Origin: MD308 sp051888795 | GTDB lineage: Bacteria; Bacillota; Clostridia; Lachnospirales; Lachnospiraceae | Assembly (NCBI GenBank): GCA_051888795.1 | Contig: JBJFCD010000285.1 | Span: 1-64,000 of the forward strand | Reading direction: 5' to 3' | DNA length: 64,000 bases | Shown here: piece by piece, positions 45,901 to 53,900 of the stretch | Layout of the letters: the number at the start of each line of letters is the position of its first letter | Position numbering within the stretch: position 1 is the stretch's first letter | Notes under the pieces: generated by a model | What the model was told of the DNA's origin: nothing | Database searches by the model: none | What the model saw: only the letters and a program-made list of their open reading frames with translations | Made by a program: the position numbers and the translations under genes

Positions 45901-46821
45901 AATTACTTCACCGGTAAGAGCACTTACTACATCTTCTGCAAGAATCTGTCCTTTAATACGATTCTTGAGGAGAAGCTTCTTATTAAATTTATAACGTCCA
46001 ACCTTCGCAAGATCATAACGTCTCGGATCAAAGAACATGCTTGTGATAAGGTTCTCTGCACTGTCTACAGCAAGAGGTTCACCCGGACGGATCTTCTTAT
46101 ATAATTCCAGAAGACCTTCCTGATAATTAGTGGCCGCATCCTTCTCGAAACTTGCCAGAATCTTCGGTTCTTCACCAAACAATTCGACAATCTCCGGGTT
46201 TGTACCAACACCCAATGCTCTGATCAGCACAGTTATCGGTACCTTTCTTGTTCTATCTACACGTACATAAAAAACGTCATTGGAATCCGTCTCATACTCC
46301 AACCATGCTCCACGGTTAGGGATCACGGTAGATGAGTACAGCTTCTTACCTAATTTATCATGAGAAATTGCATAATAAATACCAGGAGAACGTACCAGCT
46401 GACTTACGATAACACGTTCTGCACCATTGATTACAAATGTACCTGTGCTTGTCATTAACGGTAAATCTCCCATAAAAATCTCATGTTCATTAATTTCATC
46501 TGTTTCTTTATTATGAAGTCTTACTCTGACCTTCAAAGGTGCAGCATAAGTTGCATCACGCTCTTTACACTCTTCAATCGTGTACTTCACGTCATCCTCA
46601 CATAAAGTAAAATCTACAAATTCCAGGCTCAGATGACCGCTGTAATCTGTGATTGGGGAAATATCATCAAACACTTCTTTTAAACCTTCATCCAGAAACC
46701 ACTGGTAAGAATCTTTCTGGACTTCGATCAAATTCGGCATCTGAAGAACTTCTTTTTGTCTGGAATAGCTCATGCGGGAACTTTTTCCACTTTTAATAGG
46801 TCGAATTCTGTTTTTCTCCAT
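42955..46821 (-). CDS. rpoB: DNA-directed RNA polymerase subunit beta
   Basis: 1288 aa. Rifampicin region [31 protein letters not shown] (seen in pieces; first [14 protein letters not shown]), conserved [17 protein letters not shown] and [22 protein letters not shown]. It has the normal sensitive-type residues at the usual resistance positions as far as I can see (Asp in MDQN, His in THKR, Ser in LSALG). Starts with AGGAGTGAAACGTCAAT. Normally follows rplL, but here is separated from it by hypED and has its own promoter at 46960-46989. Confidence 0.98.
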   Translation of the reverse strand: [1288 protein letters not shown]

Positions 46822-46959
46822 ATTGACGTTTCACTCCTCGTTTATTTTTTTGTGGTGCTAAACCGCCCGTAAATCATGCACTTTCATAAAATCCATTATT
46901 TGTCAAGTGATTTTTTTATGCAAATTCACGGCATAACTTTCCACAATAGTGCATTTTTA

Positions 46960-46989
46960 AATATACCACAGAGCTGTCAAGCTTGTCAA
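46960..46989 (-). promoter_or_regulatory. Promoter of rpoBC
   Basis: -35 TTGACA (46984-46989), 18-base spacer, extended -10 TGG-TATATT (46960-46965), leaving a leader of about 130 bases. A second TTGACA overlaps nearby. This supports independent transcription of rpoBC. Confidence 0.75.
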
Positions 46990-47026
46990 CAATTTTTTCC
47001 CAGAATTTTTACCTACAAACACACAT

Positions 47027-47056
47027 GCTCCCGGTTCCTTTATTGGAACCGGGAGC
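47027..47056 (-). terminator. GC-rich hairpin after hypD
   Basis: GCTCCCGGTTCC (47027-47038) pairs perfectly with GGAACCGGGAGC (47045-47056) around TTTATT. The following minus-strand bases (ATGTGTGTTTGT) are only moderately T-rich. It sits between hypD and the rpoB promoter. Confidence 0.7.
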
Positions 47057-47089
47057 ACCCTATTTCACATTATTTTAATCACTTACACC

Positions 47090-49468
47090 TTATTCAAAAG
47101 ACTGCTCTGTACGATTAATGATCTCATCCTGAAGTGGTTTATCCAGATTGCGGAAGAAATCACTGTATCCAGCTACACGCACAATCAAATCCTTGTAATC
47201 ATCCGGATGATTCTGTGCATCGATAAGAGTCTGCTTATCAATAACATTGAACTGAATGTGATGTCCATCCATAGCAAAATAGGAACGGATCAGACTTGCC
47301 ATATTGTCAAGTCCTTCCTCTCCTGCAACAACATTTGGTGTAAACTTCTGGTTAAGAAGAGTTCCGGCAGTTGCAAGATGATCCATCTTCGCACAGGATT
47401 TGATAACTGCTGTCGGACCATTTCTATCTGCAGATTTCTCCGGGGAAATACCTTCAGATACCGGTTTGTGTGCTTTTCTTCCATTTGGTGTTGCAAGAAT
47501 AACATCACCAAAGTATACATGACAGGTTGTAGGAAGCATATCTACACCGTATTTTCCGCCTTTCATATTCGGGCGTCCTGTAATTGTACTTCTGTAAAGC
47601 TCAAATACTTCCTGCATGATATCATCAGCATAATCATCATCATTACCATACTTCGGAGTTTTATCCTGAACCATATGATAGATTGCATCATAGCCTTCAA
47701 AGTCATGCTCCATAGCCTCAATCAGTTCTTCCATCGTAAAGTTATGGTTGTCATATACATTGTATTTTATAGCAGCGAGACAGTCTGTAATTGTACCGAT
47801 ACCAACCCCCTGAATATACTGTGTATTATATCTTGCACCACCGGCGTTGTAATCCTTAGCATTGGAGATACAATCGTTTGTTACTACAGAAAGACATGGT
47901 GCCGGCATCTCCTGTGCATAAAGCTGTTCAATTACATTGTTACCACGAATCTTGATATCAACAAAGTGCTCAAGCTGTTTCTTGAATGCAGCCCATAACT
48001 CATCATAAGTTTTGAAGTCTTTTGCATATCCAAGTTTAAGACCAAGCTGTTTTCCCGAATACTCGTCATATCCATTGAACAGTGTAAGCTGGAAGATCTT
48101 CGGGATATTCAGATATCCTGTGAGGATATAAGCTTCACTTCCCCATGCTCCAGTCTCTACACATCCGGAAGATCCGCCACGTCTTGCATCTTCAAGCTTC
48201 TTACCTGCATTAATAAGCTCCATGATCTGAGCTTCTGTATTATAGAACGCTGGCTGTCCCCAACCTTTTCTTGAAATCTCACATGCTCTCTTCAGGAATT
48301 TTGCAGGTGTCTTTTTACTGATTGTTACATTGGAGTTTGGCTGAACAAGCTTCATCTCATCCATACAATCCAGAATCAGGTAACTTACATTGTTAACACC
48401 ATTACGTCCATCCGGTGTTACTCCACCTGTATTAATGTTTGCAAAATCTGTGTAAGTAGCACTTTCTTTTAATGTGATACCAACTTTAACCGGAGCTGGC
48501 TGATTGTAGAATTTTACCCAGAGACACTCAAGAAGTTCAAGCGCTCTCTCATCATCAAGAATACCTGCTTCTACATCTCTCTCATAATATGGATTCAAGT
48601 GCTGGTCAAGTCTTCCAGGGCTGAATGCATCCCATGGATTCAATTCTGTTGTAACAGCAAGATGTGTGAACCAGTAAAGCTGGATAGCCTGCCAGTATGT
48701 CTGTGGCTTATGAGCCGGAACAACTTCAAGATTAGCAGCAATCTGAAGAAGCTCAGCTTTTCTTGTTGCATCCTCTTCTTTTTCTGCCATCTCAAGAGCA
48801 AGCTTATGATAACGCTCTCCGAGGATAATTACCGCATCACAGGAAATATCCATAGCTTTTAACTCTTCACATTTATTCACTGCTTCCGGATCGTTAATAT
48901 AATCCAGTGCATCCATTGTCTTTTTAATCTTCTCTTTGTAATCCATATAGCCGGTTGTGAATACCTGCTCACCGCCACATGTATGTCCCGGTCCTCTCTG
49001 TTCCATAAACTCAGTAAACATACCTGCGCTGTAGCATTCACGCCATTCCGGAGTCATTCTTGAGAGAATCTTTTCTCTCATACTTCTTCCCGTCCAGTAT
49101 GGAATAATCTCCTCAGCCTGAAGTCTTCTGTCTTCTTCTGTTGTCTTAAAGGATACGAGTTCACGTTCACTCATAACCACCATATCCTCAACACTGTGAC
49201 AGCAAAGTTCCGGGAATGTAGGAGAAGCCTGTGGATCCTTACCTTTTTCACCAACAATCAGCTCGCCGTCTCCTAAATACAGAGTCTTTTTAGAAAAGTA
49301 CTCTTTGAGAACCATTGCTCTCATAACTGGGATTGAATACTTGCCATCATTTTCTTTGTAGAAATCCGTCTCAATCTTTGCTCTCTCAAGATCAATATGT
49401 ACAGGTGTCGTCACACTGATCTCACGGAGTTTTTGAATTCTTTCGTTCATACCACGTAGTTTCGCCAT
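47090..49468 (-). CDS. hypD: trans-4-hydroxy-L-proline dehydratase (glycyl radical enzyme)
   Basis: 792 aa. Glycyl radical fold with the thiyl Cys436 in GGSSGCVETG (and Glu438), and the radical Gly767 in VRVAGYSDFF. Long stretches read like C. difficile HypD, including GARYNTQYIQGVGIGTITD, ADRNGPTAVIKSCAKMDHL and LDDERALELLECLWVKFYN. It removes water from trans-4-hydroxyproline to give pyrroline-5-carboxylate, letting gut bacteria use host collagen or diet peptides. The activase is directly upstream; no proC (pyrroline-5-carboxylate reductase) is next to it here. Confidence 0.93.
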   Translation of the reverse strand: MAKLRGMNERIQKLREISVTTPVHIDLERAKIETDFYKENDGKYSIPVMRAMVLKEYFSKKTLYLGDGELIVGEKGKDPQASPTFPELCCHSVEDMVVMSERELVSFKTTEEDRRLQAEEIIPYWTGRSMREKILSRMTPEWRECYSAGMFTEFMEQRGPGHTCGGEQVFTTGYMDYKEKIKKTMDALDYINDPEAVNKCEELKAMDISCDAVIILGERYHKLALEMAEKEEDATRKAELLQIAANLEVVPAHKPQTYWQAIQLYWFTHLAVTTELNPWDAFSPGRLDQHLNPYYERDVEAGILDDERALELLECLWVKFYNQPAPVKVGITLKESATYTDFANINTGGVTPDGRNGVNNVSYLILDCMDEMKLVQPNSNVTISKKTPAKFLKRACEISRKGWGQPAFYNTEAQIMELINAGKKLEDARRGGSSGCVETGAWGSEAYILTGYLNIPKIFQLTLFNGYDEYSGKQLGLKLGYAKDFKTYDELWAAFKKQLEHFVDIKIRGNNVIEQLYAQEMPAPCLSVVTNDCISNAKDYNAGGARYNTQYIQGVGIGTITDCLAAIKYNVYDNHNFTMEELIEAMEHDFEGYDAIYHMVQDKTPKYGNDDDYADDIMQEVFELYRSTITGRPNMKGGKYGVDMLPTTCHVYFGDVILATPNGRKAHKPVSEGISPEKSADRNGPTAVIKSCAKMDHLATAGTLLNQKFTPNVVAGEEGLDNMASLIRSYFAMDGHHIQFNVIDKQTLIDAQNHPDDYKDLIVRVAGYSDFFRNLDKPLQDEIINRTEQSFE

Positions 49469-49472
49469 ACTT

Positions 49473-50381
49473 TTACCCTCCTATTTTTGTGTTTTTGAAA
49501 CCGGCTTCAATAAAGAGCTGCGCGAACCTCTCCATCTCTTCCTTGTCCGGCGCGTGTAAATCTGTTCCTTTATATTCCATATCCAGCTTCGGATATTTAC
49601 TGCTTCCTGTATCATGATAAGGCAGCAAATTAATCTGAGGCGGATGAATATCATGTTCTTTCAGAAACGCTATGGTTTCTTTCATATTTATCTCATTACC
49701 GTTTACTTCTTTAATAGTAGGAATCCGGATATAAATTCTTGCCCCATCTTCAGAAAGACGAACCAAATTGTCAAGAATCAATTTATTATCTACTCCCATA
49801 TACTTCTTATGGAGCTCTGGATCCATAACTTTTACGTCATACAAAAATGTATTCACATATGGGAGAAGCACCTGGAACTTCTCATACGGAACATATCCGC
49901 AAGTATCAATTGTCAGCGTCACATCCTGACGTTTCAATTCTTTCGCAATGGCCAGAATATAATCTATATCCATCGTCATGACTTCCCCACCGGAAAGTGT
50001 TACGCCTCCGCCGGAATCCTCATAAAATATCTGATCTTTCATGAGCTCCTTCACAAGCTCCTTCACCGTATATTCACGACCTACTATTTCACGTATTCCC
50101 GCCGGACAGAAATTAACACATTTCCCGCACAGTGTACACAATTCTCTGGAAAGAACAGGCTTTCCATCCTTCATGATAATCGCATGAGATGGACAGACCT
50201 TTTCACAGGTTCCGCAGCCAACACACTTTCCCTTATCGAACTGCATCTCTCTTTCGTATCTCTGTGTCTCTGGATTGTGGCACCATTCACATTTCAAAGG
50301 ACATCCTTTAAAAAATACAGACGTGCGAATCCCATCGCCATCATGAATAGAAAACTTCTGTATATTTGTGATATTCTTCAT
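49473..50381 (-). CDS. hypE: Glycyl-radical activating enzyme (HypE)
   Basis: 302 aa. Radical-SAM motif CPLKCEWC (CxxxCxxC) with preceding KFSIHDGDGIRTSVFFKGC, then two ferredoxin-type 4Fe-4S motifs (CVGCGTCEKVCP and CTLCGKCVNFCP) and GGGVTLSGGE. It makes the glycyl radical of the enzyme encoded four bases downstream. First gene of a two-gene operon with its own promoter and an overlapping dyad. Confidence 0.93.
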   Translation of the reverse strand: MKNITNIQKFSIHDGDGIRTSVFFKGCPLKCEWCHNPETQRYEREMQFDKGKCVGCGTCEKVCPSHAIIMKDGKPVLSRELCTLCGKCVNFCPAGIREIVGREYTVKELVKELMKDQIFYEDSGGGVTLSGGEVMTMDIDYILAIAKELKRQDVTLTIDTCGYVPYEKFQVLLPYVNTFLYDVKVMDPELHKKYMGVDNKLILDNLVRLSEDGARIYIRIPTIKEVNGNEINMKETIAFLKEHDIHPPQINLLPYHDTGSSKYPKLDMEYKGTDLHAPDKEEMERFAQLFIEAGFKNTKIGG

Positions 50382-50419
50382 CTTATTATCCTCTCGCCCC
50401 AGTTTTTGAACTACGGTTT

Positions 50420-50461
50420 AAACTATAGTACAAATATACCATAATGTTATAGTTTTGTCAA
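50420..50461 (-). promoter_or_regulatory. Promoter and operator dyad of hypED
   Basis: -35 TTGACA (50456-50461), 17-base spacer, extended -10 TGG-TATATT (50433-50438). A dyad AAACTATA (50420-50427) / TATAGTTT (50448-50455) straddles the -10. A second partial dyad, ACTATAGTTTAAACCGTAGT, lies just downstream. This suggests a repressor or LysR-like binding site. Confidence 0.75.
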
Positions 50462-50496
50462 TTGCTAACCACAAGTATAAGCCGCCAAAAAGTGCA

Positions 50497-50528
50497 CAAA
50501 AAAGCGGCATAGCTCAACACCATGCCGC
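50497..50528 (-). terminator. Terminator of rplJL
   Basis: GCGGCAT (50504-50510) pairs with ATGCCGC (50522-50528), and six T follow on the minus strand (50503-50498). It separates rplL from hypE. Confidence 0.85.
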
Positions 50529-50557
50529 ACTCAGAATCACTTTCTTTCTGAACAAGA

Positions 50558-50929
50558 TTATTTAAGGTTAACTTCTGCACCTTCAGCTTCAAGTCTAGCC
50601 TTGATATCCTCAGCCTCTGCTTTGGAAACTGCTTCTTTAACTGCTTTTGGAGCATTGTCAACAAGCTCTTTAGCTTCTTTAAGTCCAAGACCTGTGATCT
50701 CACGAACAACTTTGATAACTTTAACTTTAGAAGCTCCTGCAGATACTAACTCTACATCGAACTCATCTTTCTCTTCTGCTGCCGATCCCTCAGCTGCTGC
50801 TGCAACTACTACACCTGCTGCTGCAGATACACCAAATTCTTCTTCACATGCTTTTACTAAATCGTTTAACTCTAATACTGATAACTCTTTGATAGCATCA
50901 ATAAACTCAGCTGTTGTTAATTTTGCCAT
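50558..50929 (-). CDS. rplL: 50S ribosomal protein L7/L12
   Basis: 123 aa. N-terminal dimer domain (TTAEFIDAIKELSVLELNDL), alanine-rich hinge (about residues 37-52), C-terminal domain KVKVIKVVREITGLGLKEAKELV. Normal length. 111 bases after rplJ, under the same promoter and L10 leader. Normally rpoB follows, but here hypE comes next behind a terminator. Confidence 0.97.
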   Translation of the reverse strand: MAKLTTAEFIDAIKELSVLELNDLVKACEEEFGVSAAAGVVVAAAAEGSAAEEKDEFDVELVSAGASKVKVIKVVREITGLGLKEAKELVDNAPKAVKEAVSKAEAEDIKARLEAEGAEVNLK

Positions 50930-51040
50930 TTTATTATCCTCCTATTATAACTTTTTAATTTAAAATAATATTTGTTTTGTCTTGTCTGCCGGAATTCCGG
51001 TGACATCTTCTACGTTGCACTTAAGTGTGCCACGAAATCT

Positions 51041-51607
51041 TTACTCAGCATCTGCTGCCGGAGCTTCCTCTGCAGGAGCCTCTGCTGCTTCTTCTGCCGG
51101 TGCAGCAGCCTCACATGCTTCTGCTCCGCCCTGCTCTGCGATCTGATTAAGAACACGAGCAAGATTTGTGATAGGTGACTGTAAGCTTCCAAGCAATTTG
51201 GAAAGAAGCTCTTCTCTTGAAGGAATAGTAGCAATCTGCATAATTGTCTCAGAATTATATGCTGTTCCTTCAACCACACCTGCTTTTAACTCGAGTGCTT
51301 TCGCATCTTTTGCAAACTTAGCAAGAATTCTTGCCGGAGCTGTTGCATCATCTTTAGAAATTGCGATAGCGCTTGGTCCTTCCAAGTACTCATCTAAAGC
51401 TGCAAACTCAGTTCCTTCAAAAGCTCTCTTCATCATTGTGTTCTTGCAAACTTTGTAGATGATTCCTGCTTCTCTTAACTGTTTACGAAGCTCTGTATCC
51501 TGAGCAACAGTAAGTCCACGGTAGTCTACTAACACAACGCCTGCTGCATCTTTTACATCATCTGCGATAGCCTGTACGATAGGTTGTTTTAATTCAACTT
51601 TTGCCAC
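51041..51607 (-). CDS. rplJ: 50S ribosomal protein L10
   Basis: 188 aa, slightly long because of an Ala/Glu-rich C-terminal tail (EAAEAPAEEAPAADAE). Core: KQPIVQAIADDVKDAAGVVLV, YRGLTVAQDTELRKQLREAG. Starts with GTG at 51607 after AAGGAGGTGCACC. L10 binds L7/L12 to the ribosomal stalk and represses its own mRNA through the leader upstream. Confidence 0.96.
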   Translation of the reverse strand: MAKVELKQPIVQAIADDVKDAAGVVLVDYRGLTVAQDTELRKQLREAGIIYKVCKNTMMKRAFEGTEFAALDEYLEGPSAIAISKDDATAPARILAKFAKDAKALELKAGVVEGTAYNSETIMQIATIPSREELLSKLLGSLQSPITNLARVLNQIAEQGGAEACEAAAPAEEAAEAPAEEAPAADAE

Positions 51608-51656
51608 GAATGGTGCACCTCCTTATATTATTTGTTTGACTGCTATAAGGAATATC

Positions 51657-51776
51657 ATAAAAAACACCCCTGTATCCAAAGACACAGAGGTGTTACAAAT
51701 TCAAAATCACGAATCTAACTTTCCTCGGCAGGCGTTTCTCAACTTACGCTCACGCACCTGCTGTCTTCGGCAGTCC
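51657..51776 (-). ncRNA. Ribosomal protein L10 leader
   Basis: On the minus strand: GGACTGCCGAAGACAGCAGG, TAAGTTGAGAAAC, then GCCTGCCGAGG, the conserved kink-turn-type core that mimics the L10 site of 23S rRNA. It ends in a terminator stem (AACACCCCTGTATC / GACACAGAGGTGTT, 51663-51694) with a T run. L10 binding is expected to favour termination and so adjust rplJL expression. Confidence 0.9.
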
Positions 51777-51782
51777 TGTAAT

Positions 51783-51811
51783 ATATTATCATTCCATCCG
51801 TAATCTGTCAA
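51783..51811 (-). promoter_or_regulatory. Promoter of rplJL
   Basis: -35 TTGACA (51806-51811), 17-base spacer, extended -10 TGA-TAATAT (-10 at 51783-51788). Transcription would begin just in front of the L10 leader. Confidence 0.85.
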
Positions 51812-51840
51812 CTTATTTTTTCATTTGTTCTAATTTTGTC

Positions 51841-52599
51841 TTATTTTAGTTCTATTTTTTTCATTTCTTCCAAAAAATCGCGAATGTAATCCACCGCCAC
51901 ATCAAGCGCCGCCTGTCCAAGTTCCGCTGAAGAATCTTTGGGATCAAACGGTCCAAACCATCCACTTGGCGCAATTTCTTTTGTGTCACGCACAAGTCTT
52001 ACTGTTCCACCTTTAAAATTCACAGCCTGAATATATGCGGCTTTCATCTCACCTGTCGGATCTTGCGCATTAATCGGTTTACTAAGTTCCAAATGAACGG
52101 CTTCCGGTGCAATTGCCATCATAGCAGACGTCTCCAGAACATCTCCGTGACCGCCCTGAAACCTGTCATCAAGCTGAGCCACCAAACTCCACCAGTCTAC
52201 ACTGGCACATACACCACCCTTATGATACACCTCAAGAGCCACCCTATCAATAGAAGGGGTATTTCCGCCATGTCCATTGAGAACTACAAACCTTTTTGCA
52301 CCATGCTGCATCAACGAATCCATTATCCCATGAAGTACAAGATATAGTCCTTCATATCCTATATTGATACTTCCTTCAAAGCTCAAATGATAAGGGCATA
52401 CACCATAAGGTACCGTCGGTGCTACAATCACATTATCCACGTCTTCAACATGATCAGCTAAATATGACGGGACCATATAATCTGTACCCAATGCACTCTG
52501 CGTTCCATGCTGCTCCGTACTTCCGACCGGAATCACAATGACAGGATCTTTCTTAAACGCTTCTTTTGCCTGTGCCGTTGTCATTTTTCCAAGATACAT
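51841..52599 (-). CDS. Creatininase-family amidohydrolase
   Basis: 252 aa. Metal and catalytic motifs of the creatininase fold: PVGSTEQHG (Glu, His), GTDYMVP (Asp), VLNGHGGN (His) and DVLETS (Glu). The family includes creatininase and enzymes that open cyclic amides of modified compounds or peptides; the true substrate is not set by sequence. ATG at 52599 after AAAGGAGGAAAGAAC. It lies between rplA and rplJ and is divergent from the PLP-fold gene. No terminator of its own is evident before the rplJ promoter. Confidence 0.85.
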   Translation of the reverse strand: MYLGKMTTAQAKEAFKKDPVIVIPVGSTEQHGTQSALGTDYMVPSYLADHVEDVDNVIVAPTVPYGVCPYHLSFEGSINIGYEGLYLVLHGIMDSLMQHGAKRFVVLNGHGGNTPSIDRVALEVYHKGGVCASVDWWSLVAQLDDRFQGGHGDVLETSAMMAIAPEAVHLELSKPINAQDPTGEMKAAYIQAVNFKGGTVRLVRDTKEIAPSGWFGPFDPKDSSAELGQAALDVAVDYIRDFLEEMKKIELK

Positions 52600-52737
52600 G
52601 TTCTTTCCTCCTTTACATCTGCTTCCTTTTTTGAAAATTAACCTTGCAAGTACTTCTGCTATCCTTTACTTTCAAAGTCGTTTTTTGTAAAATATTTACA
52701 GAATATCTTTTTTATAACTTTACACGCATTCTTTTGC

Positions 52738-52751
52738 AAAGTATATACTTT
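52738..52751. promoter_or_regulatory. 14-bp perfect palindrome upstream of the PLP-fold gene
   Basis: AAAGTATATACTTT, about 30 bases before the start at 52782. It may be an operator or part of the core promoter for this plus-strand gene, in the divergent gap with the creatininase gene. Confidence 0.45.
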
Positions 52752-52781
52752 ATTTTATTTTTTTACAGGAGGTACACGATT

Positions 52782-53840
52782 ATGGAAATAGGTGGTTTTT
52801 TCCCTTTCGCTCCAACCAAAGACGATGATAACGCTTATGTAAAACGTACATGTCCCGATGCCAGCGACATTGTTCACCTGATGTCCGGACGATGTTCCAT
52901 TTATTTTTGCCTTCAGGACAGCATGCTGTCAGACAAAAAGCGCGTAGCCTATCTTCCCGCATACGATTGCGAAACTGTAATTGGCTGCTTTGTAAAAGCC
53001 GGATATGAGATTTATTATTATGACGTAGACCAACATCTTGTCCCGCAATTCGATGAAGCTCTGATTCCCAAGATCAGTTTTCTTCTCATCTGCGGTTACT
53101 ATGGCTATTCTACATATGACATGGAATTTGTAAAAAAATGCAGAAAAAATGGGGTAACAATCATGCAGGATACAACCCATACTGCTTTTTCACCAACCGG
53201 AGCTTGCCCGGAAGCCGATTATATATCTGTAAGTCTCCGCAAATGGATGGGCGTAATATCAGGTGGTTTGGCTATAAAACGCAATGGCAAATTTAATGTT
53301 TTGCCTCTTCCGGCAGACGAAAAACATCTGTCCATTCGAAATAAAGCATTAAAAACCCGGGAAGAATACGAAAAGACCGGCAACGAAGCTCTCAACAAGG
53401 AAAGTTCGGATGCTTTCTGGGAAGCTGAGTTTATGTTACGCGAAATCTTTGATATGCAAGCCGGCGACGAAAAATCTCTTGAAATAATTAAGCACTATCC
53501 ATTGGTTGAATCCATCACAAAAAGGCGGGAAAATTACGCCTACCTTCTTGAACATTTACCCAATAATCCGTCAATCCATCCAATATTTCCATACCTTCCG
53601 GATGATGTGTGCCCGATGTTTTTTGCATTCCTCGTAGACGATCGCGATTCTTTGATGAAACACCTGTCGGAAAATCAAATTCCGCCAAAGGTGTATTGGC
53701 CCGTACCCCCATTTATTGATATAAAAAAATATCCGGGAGCCCAGTACATATACACACATGTAATGTCTATTAGCTGTGACCAAAGATTTTCGACCGAGGA
53801 TATGCAAAAAGTAGTAGAAACCTTTCAAAAATTCGGATAA
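52782..53840 (+). CDS. DegT/aspartate-aminotransferase-fold PLP-dependent protein
   Basis: 352 aa. Early part has SGRCSIYFCLQD and VAYLPAYDCETVIGCFVKAGYEIYYYDVD, as in DegT-type sugar aminotransferases. PLP site: Asp in TIMQDTTHTAF, and Lys in SVSLRKWMGV (SxRK). Length is short of typical DegT (about 370-400). ATG at 52782 after CAGGAGGTACACGATT; the longer frame from 52644 adds an AT-rich, Phe/Leu-rich stretch from the promoter region. It may take part in making a nucleotide-linked sugar or a surface compound, but no such pathway lies around it. Confidence 0.75.
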   Translation: MEIGGFFPFAPTKDDDNAYVKRTCPDASDIVHLMSGRCSIYFCLQDSMLSDKKRVAYLPAYDCETVIGCFVKAGYEIYYYDVDQHLVPQFDEALIPKISFLLICGYYGYSTYDMEFVKKCRKNGVTIMQDTTHTAFSPTGACPEADYISVSLRKWMGVISGGLAIKRNGKFNVLPLPADEKHLSIRNKALKTREEYEKTGNEALNKESSDAFWEAEFMLREIFDMQAGDEKSLEIIKHYPLVESITKRRENYAYLLEHLPNNPSIHPIFPYLPDDVCPMFFAFLVDDRDSLMKHLSENQIPPKVYWPVPPFIDIKKYPGAQYIYTHVMSISCDQRFSTEDMQKVVETFQKFG

Positions 53841-53851
53841 TTTGTTTCATC

Positions 53852-53886
53852 ATAAAAGGGAGAAGAAATTTACTTCTCCCTTTTAT
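53852..53886. terminator. Bidirectional terminator between PLP-fold gene and iadA
   Basis: ATAAAAGGGAGAAG (53852-53865) pairs with CTTCTCCCTTTTAT (53873-53886). The genes converge here, and A/T tracts lie on both sides. Confidence 0.9.
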
Positions 53887-53900
53887 CATTGAGCAATAAT

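Noticed and set aside
47207..47998. 263-codon open frame on the plus strand inside hypD
   Set aside because: Antisense shadow of a conserved glycyl radical enzyme; rich in Cys, Ile and His with no coherent motif.
49614..50444. 276-codon plus-strand frame across hypE
   Set aside because: Antisense to the radical-SAM activase, which has all its iron-sulphur motifs; no ribosome binding site.
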